Shown here one piece after another: positions 42,563 through 51,573 of a DNA stretch of 64,000 nt (the first letter of the stretch is position 1; each line of letters starts with the position of its first letter). The DNA lies in assembly GCF_002218085.1 (NCBI RefSeq), contig NZ_BDUC01000009.1, positions 1 through 64,000 on the forward strand. Direction: 5' to 3'. Made by a program: the position numbers and the translations under genes. A model generated the notes under the pieces. The model saw only the letters and a list, made by a program, of their open reading frames with translations, was not told where the DNA came from and did not search any database. The DNA is from Tolypothrix sp. NIES-4075 (GTDB lineage Bacteria > Cyanobacteriota > Cyanobacteriia > Cyanobacteriales > Nostocaceae).

Positions 42563-42812
42563 GGAGTTTAGAGAACTCGATCCCTTTATGGGTGCAGTTT
42601 CAATCTTTGTTTCTTTATGATTCCATGTCGTTTTTCTCCTAGATCTTTATTTTTAGTATTTTTCTCTCTTTAAAGACATAAAAGAGAGTTAGGTTATGCA
42701 AAAAAAGATAAATTGTATAAAAATACCTGTTATTAAAAGCGGACACTCAGAGTATTTCCAGAGTAAAATAACGAGTCGGCGCAGCATTTCTTAATTTAGC
42801 TTGATTGCATTG

Positions 42813-44171
42813 ATGTTCATAGTTCCCGGTTCTTGTAGGCGTGTATTCAACGCTTTGTGTCTTGTCAGTCTTCAGGTAGGGGTGTTCTGTACAATATCTA
42901 TCCCGGATGTTGTGGCTCAACCTTTACCCTCCCCAGGACAGTTGCCAGGGCAACCTCCCTCACCCCCGTCGAGTGTTGATTTTGCACCTGCGGGTTTAAA
43001 CGACGGAATATCACCCCAACTCGGTCGCTATCTTTTAGGACCTGGAGATGTATTGGGGATAACGGTTCAGCGTCCTCCAGGTCGCTACCGCTTAGGACCT
43101 GGAGATGTAATCAGCGTTGTGGTTCAGCGCTTTTCCGATTTGAGTTTTCAAGCGCAAATAAATCCCGAAGGCAATATTACAGTGCCGCTACTGGGAACAG
43201 TGTCCCTACAAGGTTTAACTTTACAACAAGCACAAGGAAAAATTCGCTCTGGTTTAAATCGGTTTGTCGTCGATCCAATTGTCGCTTTATCACTGACAGG
43301 GCAACGTCCTGAGTTGAGTTTTCAAGCGCAAATAAATCCTGAAGGCAATATTACAGTGCCGCAATTGGGAACAGTTTCGGTACAAGGCTTGAGTTTGGAA
43401 GAAGCTCAAGAAAAAATTCGCTTGGGTTTAAGTCGCATTTTGGTCGATCCGGTTGTGGCAGTGGGGCTTGCAGGGGCGCGACCAGTTCAAGTTACGATTA
43501 GTGGCGAAGTGCCGCGTCCAGGAATCTATCCGATCGCTTCGCCGACACCCCGCATTGGTGATGCGCTGCTGATAGCTGGTGGTTCGACGCTGAACGCAGA
43601 CCTGCGGCAAGTGCAAGTGCGGCGGAAGTTAATTGATGGTTCTGTGGTTTCACAAACTATTGATTTATATGCGACGTTGCAAAATGCTAGCTCATTGCCT
43701 AATTTACGGCTGCAAGACGGTGATGCAATCATTGTGCCGCGTCGAGAAATCGGTGCTGATGACGGTTACGATCGAAATTTAGTAGCTCGCTCAACTCTAG
43801 CTCAACCGCAAATTAGAATCCGCATTTTAAACTATGCGGGTAGTGGAATTGGCACTCAAACGCTACCTAATGGTAGTAGTTTTATAGATGCTTTAGGAGG
43901 AATTAATCCCGATAATGCCAATCTCCGAGACATTGCTCTTGTTCGCTTCGATCCGGAACGAGGTAAAGCCGTCACCCAGAGACTTGATGCGAAAAAGGCG
44001 CTTTCCGGCGATGCGTCTCAAAACGTGCCGCTGCAAGACAATGATGTTATTGTTGTAGGTCGAAACCTTATCGGTAAAATCACTAATGTTTTGACTACAA
44101 TTACTCGACCTTTTTTCAATGTTGAAAGCTTTATCCGCTTCTTTGACACTTTTAGTGGTGACAGAAGGTAG
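42813..44171 (+). CDS. Wza-like polysaccharide export protein with duplicated export domain
   Basis: 452 residues from ATG 42813, with an N-terminal signal-like hydrophobic stretch. A Pro/Gln-rich linker is followed by YLLGPGDVLGITVQRPPGRYRLGPGDVISVVVQ, the start of the Poly_export domain, written twice. A 58-residue block (SFQAQINPEGNITVP...RP) occurs in tandem at about residues 110-168 and 168-226, followed by SLBB domains (VTISGEVPRPGIYPI...). Wza-like proteins form the outer-membrane channel for capsule or exopolysaccharide. It pairs with the Wzc-like gene 120 bp downstream. Confidence 0.88.
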   Translation: MFIVPGSCRRVFNALCLVSLQVGVFCTISIPDVVAQPLPSPGQLPGQPPSPPSSVDFAPAGLNDGISPQLGRYLLGPGDVLGITVQRPPGRYRLGPGDVISVVVQRFSDLSFQAQINPEGNITVPLLGTVSLQGLTLQQAQGKIRSGLNRFVVDPIVALSLTGQRPELSFQAQINPEGNITVPQLGTVSVQGLSLEEAQEKIRLGLSRILVDPVVAVGLAGARPVQVTISGEVPRPGIYPIASPTPRIGDALLIAGGSTLNADLRQVQVRRKLIDGSVVSQTIDLYATLQNASSLPNLRLQDGDAIIVPRREIGADDGYDRNLVARSTLAQPQIRIRILNYAGSGIGTQTLPNGSSFIDALGGINPDNANLRDIALVRFDPERGKAVTQRLDAKKALSGDASQNVPLQDNDVIVVGRNLIGKITNVLTTITRPFFNVESFIRFFDTFSGDRR

Positions 44172-44291
44172 TTACTTTGTTGCCTTTTGCTGTTGGTCAC
44201 AAAACTTGTTTAAAGTAAGTAAAAGATGTGATTTATCTGGTTCGTGCTTCTGCCTTTCTGCTAAAAACTGCCTAAGAATTTGATTATTGTC

Positions 44292-46448
44292 ATGGCTCCA
44301 CCGATTGTTAAGCGCTATCTTATTGCTTTTGATAAATACAAGTGGATTGGATTAGCCAGTTTTGGTTTAGTTGTAGCGGGGTCAACTCTGGTGGCTGTGC
44401 AACCAGATCCAGCCCCTAGCTATCTAGCCAGTGCTGCACTTGCCTACACTCGTCCGCCAGTTTCTTTCTCGGCAACTGGTACGCAAATCCAGCAGCAAGG
44501 GCAAGAACTGTCTCAGGAAATTTTGCTGTCAGACCAGATAATTGAATCTGTGGCAACGCAAGTAAAGGTCAAGCCAAAAACAATTGGTGAAAATGTGGCG
44601 CTCAGTGTTCCGCAAGCAGCAGCACCGAAGGAAGGAGAAGCAGCTGCCCCGGCAATTATTCAAATCAAATATAAAGATAGTGACCCAAAGCGGGCACAAG
44701 AGATTGTGCTGGCGTTGATGCAAGCAATGGTCAAGTTAAGCGGTGAGATTAATAGTGGGCGATTAAAGGCAATTATTGCCAAAATTAACGAGCGTTTACC
44801 ACGAGCTAAGGTAGAATTGCAAGCTGCTGAACAGAAATTAGAAAAGTACGATCGCCTGCAACGACCTGCTATATTAGCTGCTGAAAATGGCAGTTTGCTC
44901 AACGCAGTCACTGTTAGCCAAGGTCAGCAACGGCAAATTCAATTAACGCTCTCTGGTATTGATGCTCAACTTGCCAGTTTACAAAATAAACTGGGATTGA
45001 CAGTTAACCAAGCTTATGTATCTTCGGCTTTGAGTGCCGATCCGATTCTTGCGAGCTTGCGAGCGCAAATTTATCAAACTGAGTCGCAAATTGAATTGCT
45101 CAGAAAAGACTTGCGACCAGAACACCCGACAATGATTCAGTTGCGGCGTCAAAAAGAAACTTCCGAAAAACTGTTGCAACAGCGTGCGGCGGAAGTAGTA
45201 GGTGGTGGCGGTACGGCTGCGGCTTTGACTCCTAACTCTAGGGCTATTCGTAGCAATAGCAATTTAGACCCAGCCCGTCAGCAATTGGCAAATCAACTGG
45301 TGGCTTTGCAAACCCAACGGGATACTTTACAAAAGCAACTAGCTGACGAAATCAAACAAGAGGCGCGATTGCGGCAAGAGTATTCTCTGATACCTAATAA
45401 GCAATTGGAGCGATCGCGTATAGAACAGGAAATTCTCCTCAAAAAAGCTGTCTATGACCAAATGCAAGCAAAGCTAACTGATGCGAGAACGGCAGAAGCA
45501 GAAACTGTTACTAGTCTCAGCATTGCTAGACCACCAGTAGTCGTTAGCGACCAAAAACCGCCTAAGAGTGTACCCATAACTTTAGGTGTAGGCGCAATAC
45601 TTGGATTGTTGGTTGGTGGTGGGGTGATATTTTTATTGGGAGCGCTGGAAGGTACTTTCAAAACCAAAGAAGATATCCGCGACAACCTCAAACAACGAGA
45701 AGTGGCAATGCTTGGCGAATTGCCTTTAATGCCAGTTGATGATTTAAGTTTAGATGCAGTGCCAACAATACTTTCTGCGGAGTCTCCCTATTTAGAGTAT
45801 TATGAAAAGTTCCGCAGTAATTTGCGCCGCATTGGTGGGAAAAACTTGAAGGTGGTATTGATTACTAGCACCAGCAGTTTGGAAGGAAAAACGGTGAGTG
45901 CTTATAATTTGGGCATTGCTTCGGCGCGTGCTGGCAAACGAACTTTGATTATTGAAACAGATCTGCGATCGCCTAGCCGTTGCCAATCCCTCAATGTTAC
46001 TCTCGATGCCGATGCCACTGTTGAACCCCTACGCTATTACGGCAGCTTGAGTGAGTGTATTTATTTAGTCCCAGGAGTCGAAAATTTATACATTGTTCCT
46101 AGTGCCGGTCCTGTGCGCCAATCTGCCGCTATTCTAGAATCAAGCGAAATGCGAAAGCTGATGGAGGATGCTCGCCAACGTTATGATTTAGTTATTTTAG
46201 ATACTGGCACTCTCAGTTTATCTAATGACCCGTTATTAATCCAACCCTACAGCGATGGCATAGTACTGGTAGCACGACCAAACTATACACAAGAAAACAT
46301 GCTTGGTGAAGCTGTCGATCAATTAACTGAATCTGAATTGGGGCTATTGGGAACCGTTATTAATGGCGCTGATATCATCGTTTCTATGCCTCAACCAATT
46401 GCACCACGAGTCTATCCACCTGAGGAACGAGAAGTGTCTGTTGGGTGA
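44292..46448 (+). CDS. Wzc-like chain-length/tyrosine-kinase protein
   Basis: 718 residues from ATG 44292 (a TTG at 44280 is in frame). An N-terminal Wzz domain with two membrane segments (about residues 17-36 and about 410-430) flanks a coiled-coil periplasmic region. The cytoplasmic BY-kinase domain has a Walker A-type SSLEGKT near residue 530, Walker A' IIETDLRSP near 555 and Walker B LVILDTG near 635. The usual C-terminal tyrosine cluster is not visible, so autophosphorylation may be reduced or absent. It would regulate length and export of the polysaccharide with the Wza-like protein. Confidence 0.87.
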   Translation: MAPPIVKRYLIAFDKYKWIGLASFGLVVAGSTLVAVQPDPAPSYLASAALAYTRPPVSFSATGTQIQQQGQELSQEILLSDQIIESVATQVKVKPKTIGENVALSVPQAAAPKEGEAAAPAIIQIKYKDSDPKRAQEIVLALMQAMVKLSGEINSGRLKAIIAKINERLPRAKVELQAAEQKLEKYDRLQRPAILAAENGSLLNAVTVSQGQQRQIQLTLSGIDAQLASLQNKLGLTVNQAYVSSALSADPILASLRAQIYQTESQIELLRKDLRPEHPTMIQLRRQKETSEKLLQQRAAEVVGGGGTAAALTPNSRAIRSNSNLDPARQQLANQLVALQTQRDTLQKQLADEIKQEARLRQEYSLIPNKQLERSRIEQEILLKKAVYDQMQAKLTDARTAEAETVTSLSIARPPVVVSDQKPPKSVPITLGVGAILGLLVGGGVIFLLGALEGTFKTKEDIRDNLKQREVAMLGELPLMPVDDLSLDAVPTILSAESPYLEYYEKFRSNLRRIGGKNLKVVLITSTSSLEGKTVSAYNLGIASARAGKRTLIIETDLRSPSRCQSLNVTLDADATVEPLRYYGSLSECIYLVPGVENLYIVPSAGPVRQSAAILESSEMRKLMEDARQRYDLVILDTGTLSLSNDPLLIQPYSDGIVLVARPNYTQENMLGEAVDQLTESELGLLGTVINGADIIVSMPQPIAPRVYPPEEREVSVG

Positions 46449-46555
46449 TGGGGAGTGGGGGAGTGGGGGATGGGGGAGAAGGGGGGAAAAAGAATTATTC
46501 TCCTCGTCTTTTTGTCTCCTTGTCTTTTTGTCTCCACTCCCCCTCTCCCCTACTC
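46447..46555. repeat. G-rich/C-rich tandem repeat, inverted pair
   Basis: GGGGAGT/GGGGGAT units (46449-46490) are followed by complementary TCTCC, TTGTC and CTCCCC units to about 46552. It lies between convergent genes (Wzc-like and rhomboid) and can fold into a long hairpin. Confidence 0.7.
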
Positions 46556-47224
46556 GCTTTGCCTAAATAACCCAAGCAAGGGACCGAGAATTATCCCGAA
46601 GACAAAGCCACCGATGTGTGCCCAGTAAGCGACTCCGCCTGATTCTACACTCATGTTGGCGGCTTGTTGCAGGCTGGCTAGACCAGATATAATATTTTGG
46701 ACAAAGAAAAGCCCGATGATTATTAGTGCCGGAACTCTAATGGTGGTGACGAAAAATCCTAAGAAAATTAAGGTGACAACTTTCACATGGGCAAAGCGGA
46801 TAATGTACGCACCTAAAATTCCGGCGATCGCACCACTTGCCCCCAAAGATGGAATTTGCGAATTTACCCCCACAAACCACTGGCACAAAGCAGCTAAAGC
46901 ACCGCACGCTAAATAAAAAATTATATATTTGAAGTGACCCAAACGGTCTTCAATATTGTTACCAAAAACCCAGAGATACACCATATTCGAGATTAAGTGC
47001 CACCAACCACCGTGTAGAAATTGTGACGTAAATAATGTTGTCCATTCTCCGGCAAAGTTGGTGGTTAACTCTTGTGGTATTACCGCATACATTTCTAAAA
47101 AAGGCTCTAATGCTTGTCGTGATAGACTGGCTTCATGAAGAAAAACTAAAATGTTCATCCCAATCAACCCGTAGGTGAAATACGGGGTGATTCGCGTCGG
47201 GTTTTCGTCGTAAAGGGGAAACAC
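46550..47224 (-). CDS. Rhomboid-family intramembrane serine protease
   Basis: 224 residues with six or so transmembrane helices. The catalytic Ser is in GASGAIAGILGAY and the His in AYWAHIGGFVFG. The LGHFKYIIFYLACG helix and Trp-Arg-like loop are family typical. It would cleave within membrane helices of substrate proteins. A paralogue (47472-48194) lies 247 bp upstream on the same strand. Confidence 0.9.
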   Translation of the reverse strand: MFPLYDENPTRITPYFTYGLIGMNILVFLHEASLSRQALEPFLEMYAVIPQELTTNFAGEWTTLFTSQFLHGGWWHLISNMVYLWVFGNNIEDRLGHFKYIIFYLACGALAALCQWFVGVNSQIPSLGASGAIAGILGAYIIRFAHVKVVTLIFLGFFVTTIRVPALIIIGLFFVQNIISGLASLQQAANMSVESGGVAYWAHIGGFVFGIILGPLLGLFRQSE

Positions 47225-47373
47225 AGATGTTTTTCCTTATTATTGATTAATTGCAATATATCCTGTTTGTCTTGGCGTTGTTAAAGGGTGCGAAATTTCA
47301 CTGGCTGGTAAGTAGGTTAGTAGAAAAAATGAAAGTTTGTAGTCAGCGCTACCCTGCGGGAAAGCTTCGCTAA

Positions 47374-47395
47374 CAGCGCTGAAGCGCTGACTACG
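47374..47395. repeat. Short hairpin repeat (CAGCGCT-GA-AGCGCTG, ACTACG)
   Basis: Arms 47374-47380 and 47383-47389, followed by ACTACG (47390-47395). Same family as 5806 and 11392. Lies between the two rhomboid genes. Confidence 0.65.
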
Positions 47396-47471
47396 AGTAA
47401 AGTTTATGCTGAGAAAGCAAATCAATATTTAATTAGACGTTGCGTCTTGATCGTCTCTACTTTGCTTTATC

Positions 47472-48194
47472 TCACTGTCTGTACAAATAATCGTCGTTGG
47501 ATTTATCGCTAAACAAACCTAACACAGGACCGAGAATTGCTCCAAACACAAAACCACCAGCGTGTGCCCAGTAAGCAATTCCGCCGTTTTCCATACCGAT
47601 GTTAGCCGGTGTTTCTAAACTTGCGACTCCGTAGAAAGCTTGTTGGAGAAACCAAAATCCGAGAAAGAAATAAGCTGGAACCCTAAAGGTAGGGAAGAAA
47701 AAGCCTAGGGGAACTACGCCGAGAATTTCGGCTTGGGGAAAGCGGAGAATGTATGCACCCAGAACGCCGGCGATCGCTCCACTCGCACCCAAAGATGGAA
47801 TATTAGAACTTTGTGAAAAGTACCACTGGCTTAACCCTGCCAAAACACCGCAAGATATATAGAAAAGCAAATATTTGAAATGCCCCAATTTGTCTTCAAT
47901 GTTGTTGCCAAAAATCCAGAGAAACAACATATTACCGCCCAAGTGCAACAAACCACCGTGGAGAAATTGGGAACTAATCAAAGTTGCCCACTCTGGAACT
48001 GGTTGATTTAGGGGAATTCCGGAAAAACTTGCGGTTAGTTCTCGCGGTATTACAGCCGTTAGGTGTAAAAATCCATTTAATGCTTGGGGAGGAAGACTTG
48101 ATTCATAAAGAAAAGCGAGGACGTTAGCAGCAATCAGCCCATAAGTGACATAAGGCGTGATTGTTATCGGATTATTGTCTCTAATTGGAACCAC
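47472..48194 (-). CDS. Rhomboid-family intramembrane serine protease, paralogue
   Basis: 240 residues, clearly homologous to the neighbouring gene: NPITITPYVTYGLIAANVL, LGGNMLFLWIFGNNIEDKLGHFKY, the GASGAIAGVLGAY serine and AYWAHAGGFVFGAILG histidine. It has a slightly longer N-terminal loop (SFSGIPLNQPVPEW). The tandem pair probably arose by duplication. Substrates unknown. Confidence 0.9.
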   Translation of the reverse strand: MVPIRDNNPITITPYVTYGLIAANVLAFLYESSLPPQALNGFLHLTAVIPRELTASFSGIPLNQPVPEWATLISSQFLHGGLLHLGGNMLFLWIFGNNIEDKLGHFKYLLFYISCGVLAGLSQWYFSQSSNIPSLGASGAIAGVLGAYILRFPQAEILGVVPLGFFFPTFRVPAYFFLGFWFLQQAFYGVASLETPANIGMENGGIAYWAHAGGFVFGAILGPVLGLFSDKSNDDYLYRQ

Positions 48195-48334
48195 AAGCGT
48201 TTTTACTCATTTTTGAGAAACTAGCCTCACAATACAGAATTTTTTGCCTAGTTTCTTCTAGCCGGTGGGCAGATTTTAGATATTAAGTAGTGAATTTTGC
48301 TCAGAATGCCTAGATGATCAGAGCAAATTTAGAC

Positions 48335-49102
48335 TTAAAAACCGAAAGCTAAAAATCCGCCGTCTACGGCAATACATTGACCGGTGATAAAAGATGCCAT
48401 TGGCATAGAAAGAAACGCCACAATACCTGCAACTTCTTCTGGTTTACCTACACGTCCCATAGGTGTTTGGGATAAAACTAAGTCGAGAAAATCCTGGTCA
48501 TCGAGTACAGATTTAGTTAAAGGCGTATAAATAGCCCAAGGTGCTACACTATTGACTCTAATACCATCTTGTGCCCATTCAACTGATAGCGATCGCGTTA
48601 GTTGATTAATAGCTGCTTTAGTCATACCATAAGGCGCACCCGTGCGGTTAGAAACCAAACCTGCGACAGAACTCATATTAACAATGCTGCTGTTTTGCCC
48701 ATTTTTGAGGAGAGGGTAAAACAGTCGGCACATCTCAAAAATCGAAGTCAAGTTTGTCTGAACAATCAACTCATATTCAGCGATCGTGTACTCTACGACT
48801 TTTTTGCTAATATTTGTTCCCACATTATTGACTAATATATCTAATTTATGCATGGTTTTGCCTACCTGCTCAAAGATAGCTTGACGACCATCAGAGTCAG
48901 CGACATCTGCGGTAATAGCATAAGCAGGTAATCCCGCTTGTTGCCAAATACTCAATTGTTGATTTATATCAAGAGAATTTCGAGCCACAATGGTGACTTC
49001 TGCACCTAAAGATAAGAACTCAGTGGCAACAGCTAGTCCAATACCTTTGGTAGCACCTGTAACCAGTGCTTTCTTTCCTTTGAGTGTCCAACGATCGCTC
49101 AT
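48335..49102 (-). CDS. SDR-family oxidoreductase (tropinone-reductase-like)
   Basis: 255 residues, classical short-chain dehydrogenase. TGATKGIG is the coenzyme-binding loop, NNVGTN the NNAG-type motif, and YGMTK the catalytic Tyr-X3-Lys. The C-terminal FITGQCIAVDGGFLA is also typical. Arg/Asn residues after the glycine motif (VARNS) suggest NADPH preference. It probably reduces a carbonyl group; substrate not readable. Monocistronic and close to a TPR gene on the opposite strand. Confidence 0.9.
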   Translation of the reverse strand: MSDRWTLKGKKALVTGATKGIGLAVATEFLSLGAEVTIVARNSLDINQQLSIWQQAGLPAYAITADVADSDGRQAIFEQVGKTMHKLDILVNNVGTNISKKVVEYTIAEYELIVQTNLTSIFEMCRLFYPLLKNGQNSSIVNMSSVAGLVSNRTGAPYGMTKAAINQLTRSLSVEWAQDGIRVNSVAPWAIYTPLTKSVLDDQDFLDLVLSQTPMGRVGKPEEVAGIVAFLSMPMASFITGQCIAVDGGFLAFGF

Positions 49103-49269
49103 TTGTGATTACTGATAATTTCTAATTTTCCGGCTATCTATTAATTAAGGAGTTTATCTTGCTCTTGCAGGGAAGCAAGCACTTTTAAAATTATTACATT
49201 GACACGTTTTCTGTGAAAACTGAAAAAATATAAAATAAATTCATATGAGTCAGGCGATCGCACTAACAA

Positions 49270-49887
49270 ATGTTTTTTTCAAATTCTCTCGAAAATAAAC
49301 TTCAACGCTGGAACGATATCATCCAAAATCAACCCGAAGATCCAAAAGCTTATATCCAACGAGGCATGGTCAATTTTCAGCTTGCCAAAATTAATGAGTC
49401 AATTCAAGATTTCGATATGGCAGAGCAACTTGATGCACGTCTTAAACCTTATCTGTGGCAACGTGGATTATCTTATTATTATGCAGAAAGATTTGCTGAG
49501 GGCGCTCAACAATTCGAGATAGACTTGACGGTGAACGCCCAAGATGTAGAAGAAACAGTCTGGCGATATCTCTGCATTGCACGACTTGCAAGCGTGGCAG
49601 AGGCACGCAATTCTCTATTAATGGTGAAAAATGACCCGCGACGAGTAATGCGAGGCGTTTACGATTTGTATGCTGGCAATTGTACGCCAGATAATGTTTT
49701 ATCTGTTGGTGAGTTAGAAGGCAAAGGCGGCAAGTTTTACAGTCATCTTTATCTAGGATTGTATTACGAAGCTGAGAATAATGTGGAAATGGCTTTCAAA
49801 TACATAGTTAAAGCTGCCGACGAATACAAAATTGATGATTATATGTGGCATCTGGCACAGGTACACAAAACTTTGCGCGGATGGTGA
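49270..49887 (+). CDS. TPR-repeat protein
   Basis: 205 residues. About three tetratricopeptide-type repeats are visible from residue 19 (PEDPKAYIQRGMVNFQLAKINESIQDF and following) and again near the C-terminus (HLYLGLYYEAENNVEMAFKYI). There is no signal peptide, so probably cytosolic. It resembles cyanobacterial conserved TPR proteins of unknown function; TPR folds bind other proteins. Confidence 0.75.
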   Translation: MFFSNSLENKLQRWNDIIQNQPEDPKAYIQRGMVNFQLAKINESIQDFDMAEQLDARLKPYLWQRGLSYYYAERFAEGAQQFEIDLTVNAQDVEETVWRYLCIARLASVAEARNSLLMVKNDPRRVMRGVYDLYAGNCTPDNVLSVGELEGKGGKFYSHLYLGLYYEAENNVEMAFKYIVKAADEYKIDDYMWHLAQVHKTLRGW

Positions 49888-50015
49888 TAGTAATATCTGA
49901 AAAATGAAAAATTTAGAGTACTTTATTACTATTCACTGCGGTGTGAGTCTCGCATCCCTAACAATTAAACTAAGACTATCAGCCGGAAAACTTTAAATCT
50001 GAAGGTGCTGTAAGC

Positions 50016-50792
50016 ATGGTACAACAACTAACACCAGACACCGCCGAGGTCATCTACCCAGAAAGCGACGGAGAACCGATGGCAGATAATACCGAGCAAT
50101 TTCAATGGATTGTAAAAATTAAAGAAAATTTAGAAATATTATTTGCATCACAAGATAATGTGTTTATCGCCGGAAATTTACTGTGGTATCCCGTTCAAGG
50201 AGAAGTCAAAACGCGACAAGCCCCTGATGCAATGGTTGTGTTTGGTAGACCAAAAGGAAAACGCGGTTCATATAAACAGTGGGAAGAAGATAATATTCCC
50301 CCACAGGTGGTATTTGAAATTTTATCACCTGGTAATAAAACTAAAGATATGGCAAATAAACTGCTTTTCTATCAACGTCATGGCGTGGAAGAATATTATA
50401 TCTACGATCCACAGACTAATGAATTAACTGGGTTGCTACGTTCGGGTGAAAATTTAGAAATTATTGAAGAGATGAATGCTTGGGTTAGTCCGCGTTTAGA
50501 AGTGCGTTTTGAACTCACACCGAATACTTTAGAAATCTACCGTGCCGATGGACAAAAATTTCTTACCTCTGTGGAACTCAATCAAATACGAGAACAGGAA
50601 CGTCAACGCGCTGAACAGGAACGTCAACGCGCTGAACAAGAACGTCAACGCGCTGAACAAGAACGTCAACGCGCTGAACAGGAACGTCAGGAAAAAGAAG
50701 CAGCACAGCTTCAGTTAGAACTAGAACGACAACGTTATCAAGATTTATTAGCGCGACTGCAAGAAAGAGGAATTGATCTAGAAAATATTTGA
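50016..50792 (+). CDS. Uma2 family protein with expanded AEQERQR repeats
   Basis: 258 residues. A Uma2 core (QAPDAMVVFGRPKG, PPQVVFEILSPGNKTKDMANKLLFYQRHGVEEYYIYDP) is followed by a helical tail in which AEQERQR is repeated four times, encoded by 21-bp tandem DNA repeats. The tail is predicted coiled coil and could mediate oligomers. Enzymatic activity is unproven. Convergent with the next Uma2 gene across 16 bp. Confidence 0.8.
   Translation: MVQQLTPDTAEVIYPESDGEPMADNTEQFQWIVKIKENLEILFASQDNVFIAGNLLWYPVQGEVKTRQAPDAMVVFGRPKGKRGSYKQWEEDNIPPQVVFEILSPGNKTKDMANKLLFYQRHGVEEYYIYDPQTNELTGLLRSGENLEIIEEMNAWVSPRLEVRFELTPNTLEIYRADGQKFLTSVELNQIREQERQRAEQERQRAEQERQRAEQERQRAEQERQEKEAAQLQLELERQRYQDLLARLQERGIDLENI
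50598..50690 (+). repeat. 21-bp tandem repeat within a Uma2 gene
   Basis: Four near-perfect copies of GAACGTCAACGCGCTGAACA-type units with a partial fifth. Copies differ only at a silent G/A position, which suggests recent expansion by slippage. Confidence 0.85.
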
Positions 50793-50808
50793 GTTAGATT
50801 TGCGCTCT

Positions 50809-51378
50809 TTACCACAGTTTATTTAAATTCAACTCAAACCCTGGTAAAACATCTTCACCGGATACAGTTGTAGGTGATTCTAATATTTCTACTTCTTTCC
50901 CTAGACGAAAAATTTCTACTGTCTTATTCTTAGGGTCAAGCAACCAACCTAAACGAACACCATTGCTAATATACTCTTGCATCTTTTCTCTAAGTTTTTT
51001 CAGAGAATCACTACTAGAACGCAATTCCACCACAAAATCAGGTGCTAAAGGGGAAAATTCTTCTTCTTGTTGAATCTGGGTTAAAGCCTCCCATTTTTCA
51101 TTACTAACCCAAGAAGCATCGGGTGAGTAAACTGCACCATTAGGCAATGTAAAGCCTGTGGAGGAGTCGAAACCGATACCAAGTCCGGTTTTTTCAATCC
51201 AGACGGCAAGTTGACCAATTAGGCTAAAATTTTTCTTACCCGTCCAAGGATATGTTGGAGGCATAATTATGACTTCTCCAGTTGCAGCACGTTCTAACTG
51301 CAAATCTTGATTAGCTTGGCACAGTTCCTTAAATTGCTCTGCACCCAGATTGGGGATATTCAAGGTGATGGCGTTCAT
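50809..51378 (-). CDS. Uma2 family (DUF820) putative endonuclease
   Basis: 189 residues. Conserved elements: a GEVIIMPPTYPWTG segment, SPDASWVSNEKW, FAPDFVVELRSSSDSLKKL (core Asp/Glu) and EYISNGVRLGWLLDPKNKTVEIFR. These match the PD-(D/E)XK Uma2 fold. It is one of four Uma2 genes in the window. The start is ATG 51378. Confidence 0.82.
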   Translation of the reverse strand: MNAITLNIPNLGAEQFKELCQANQDLQLERAATGEVIIMPPTYPWTGKKNFSLIGQLAVWIEKTGLGIGFDSSTGFTLPNGAVYSPDASWVSNEKWEALTQIQQEEEFSPLAPDFVVELRSSSDSLKKLREKMQEYISNGVRLGWLLDPKNKTVEIFRLGKEVEILESPTTVSGEDVLPGFELNLNKLW

Positions 51379-51446
51379 AAGGTTTAAGAGTGAGGTTTTG
51401 TCCTTATACCAATTCTATGCAAGGTTGCGCTTTATCGCCCTCATCC

Positions 51447-51546
51447 TAGTAGTCTGTCAAACTCCTAAATGACGGTTAGAGAGACGCGATAAATCGCCGT
51501 CTCTACAGAAAATCTATCCGTCAATTAGTCCTGGGCACACTACTAA
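51447..51546. repeat. MITE-like dispersed repeat, copy 1
   Basis: CTAGTAGTCTGTCAAACTC at one end and CACACTACTA at the other are partial terminal inverted repeats. About 70 bp (51447-51515) match, with a few mismatches, the reverse complement of 56550-56622. A shorter end fragment lies near 1729. It carries GAGACGCGATAAATCG, part of the hairpin family seen at 42531. Confidence 0.7.
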
Positions 51547-51573
51547 AAGGCTGAGGGCGTTGTTATAAAATAT

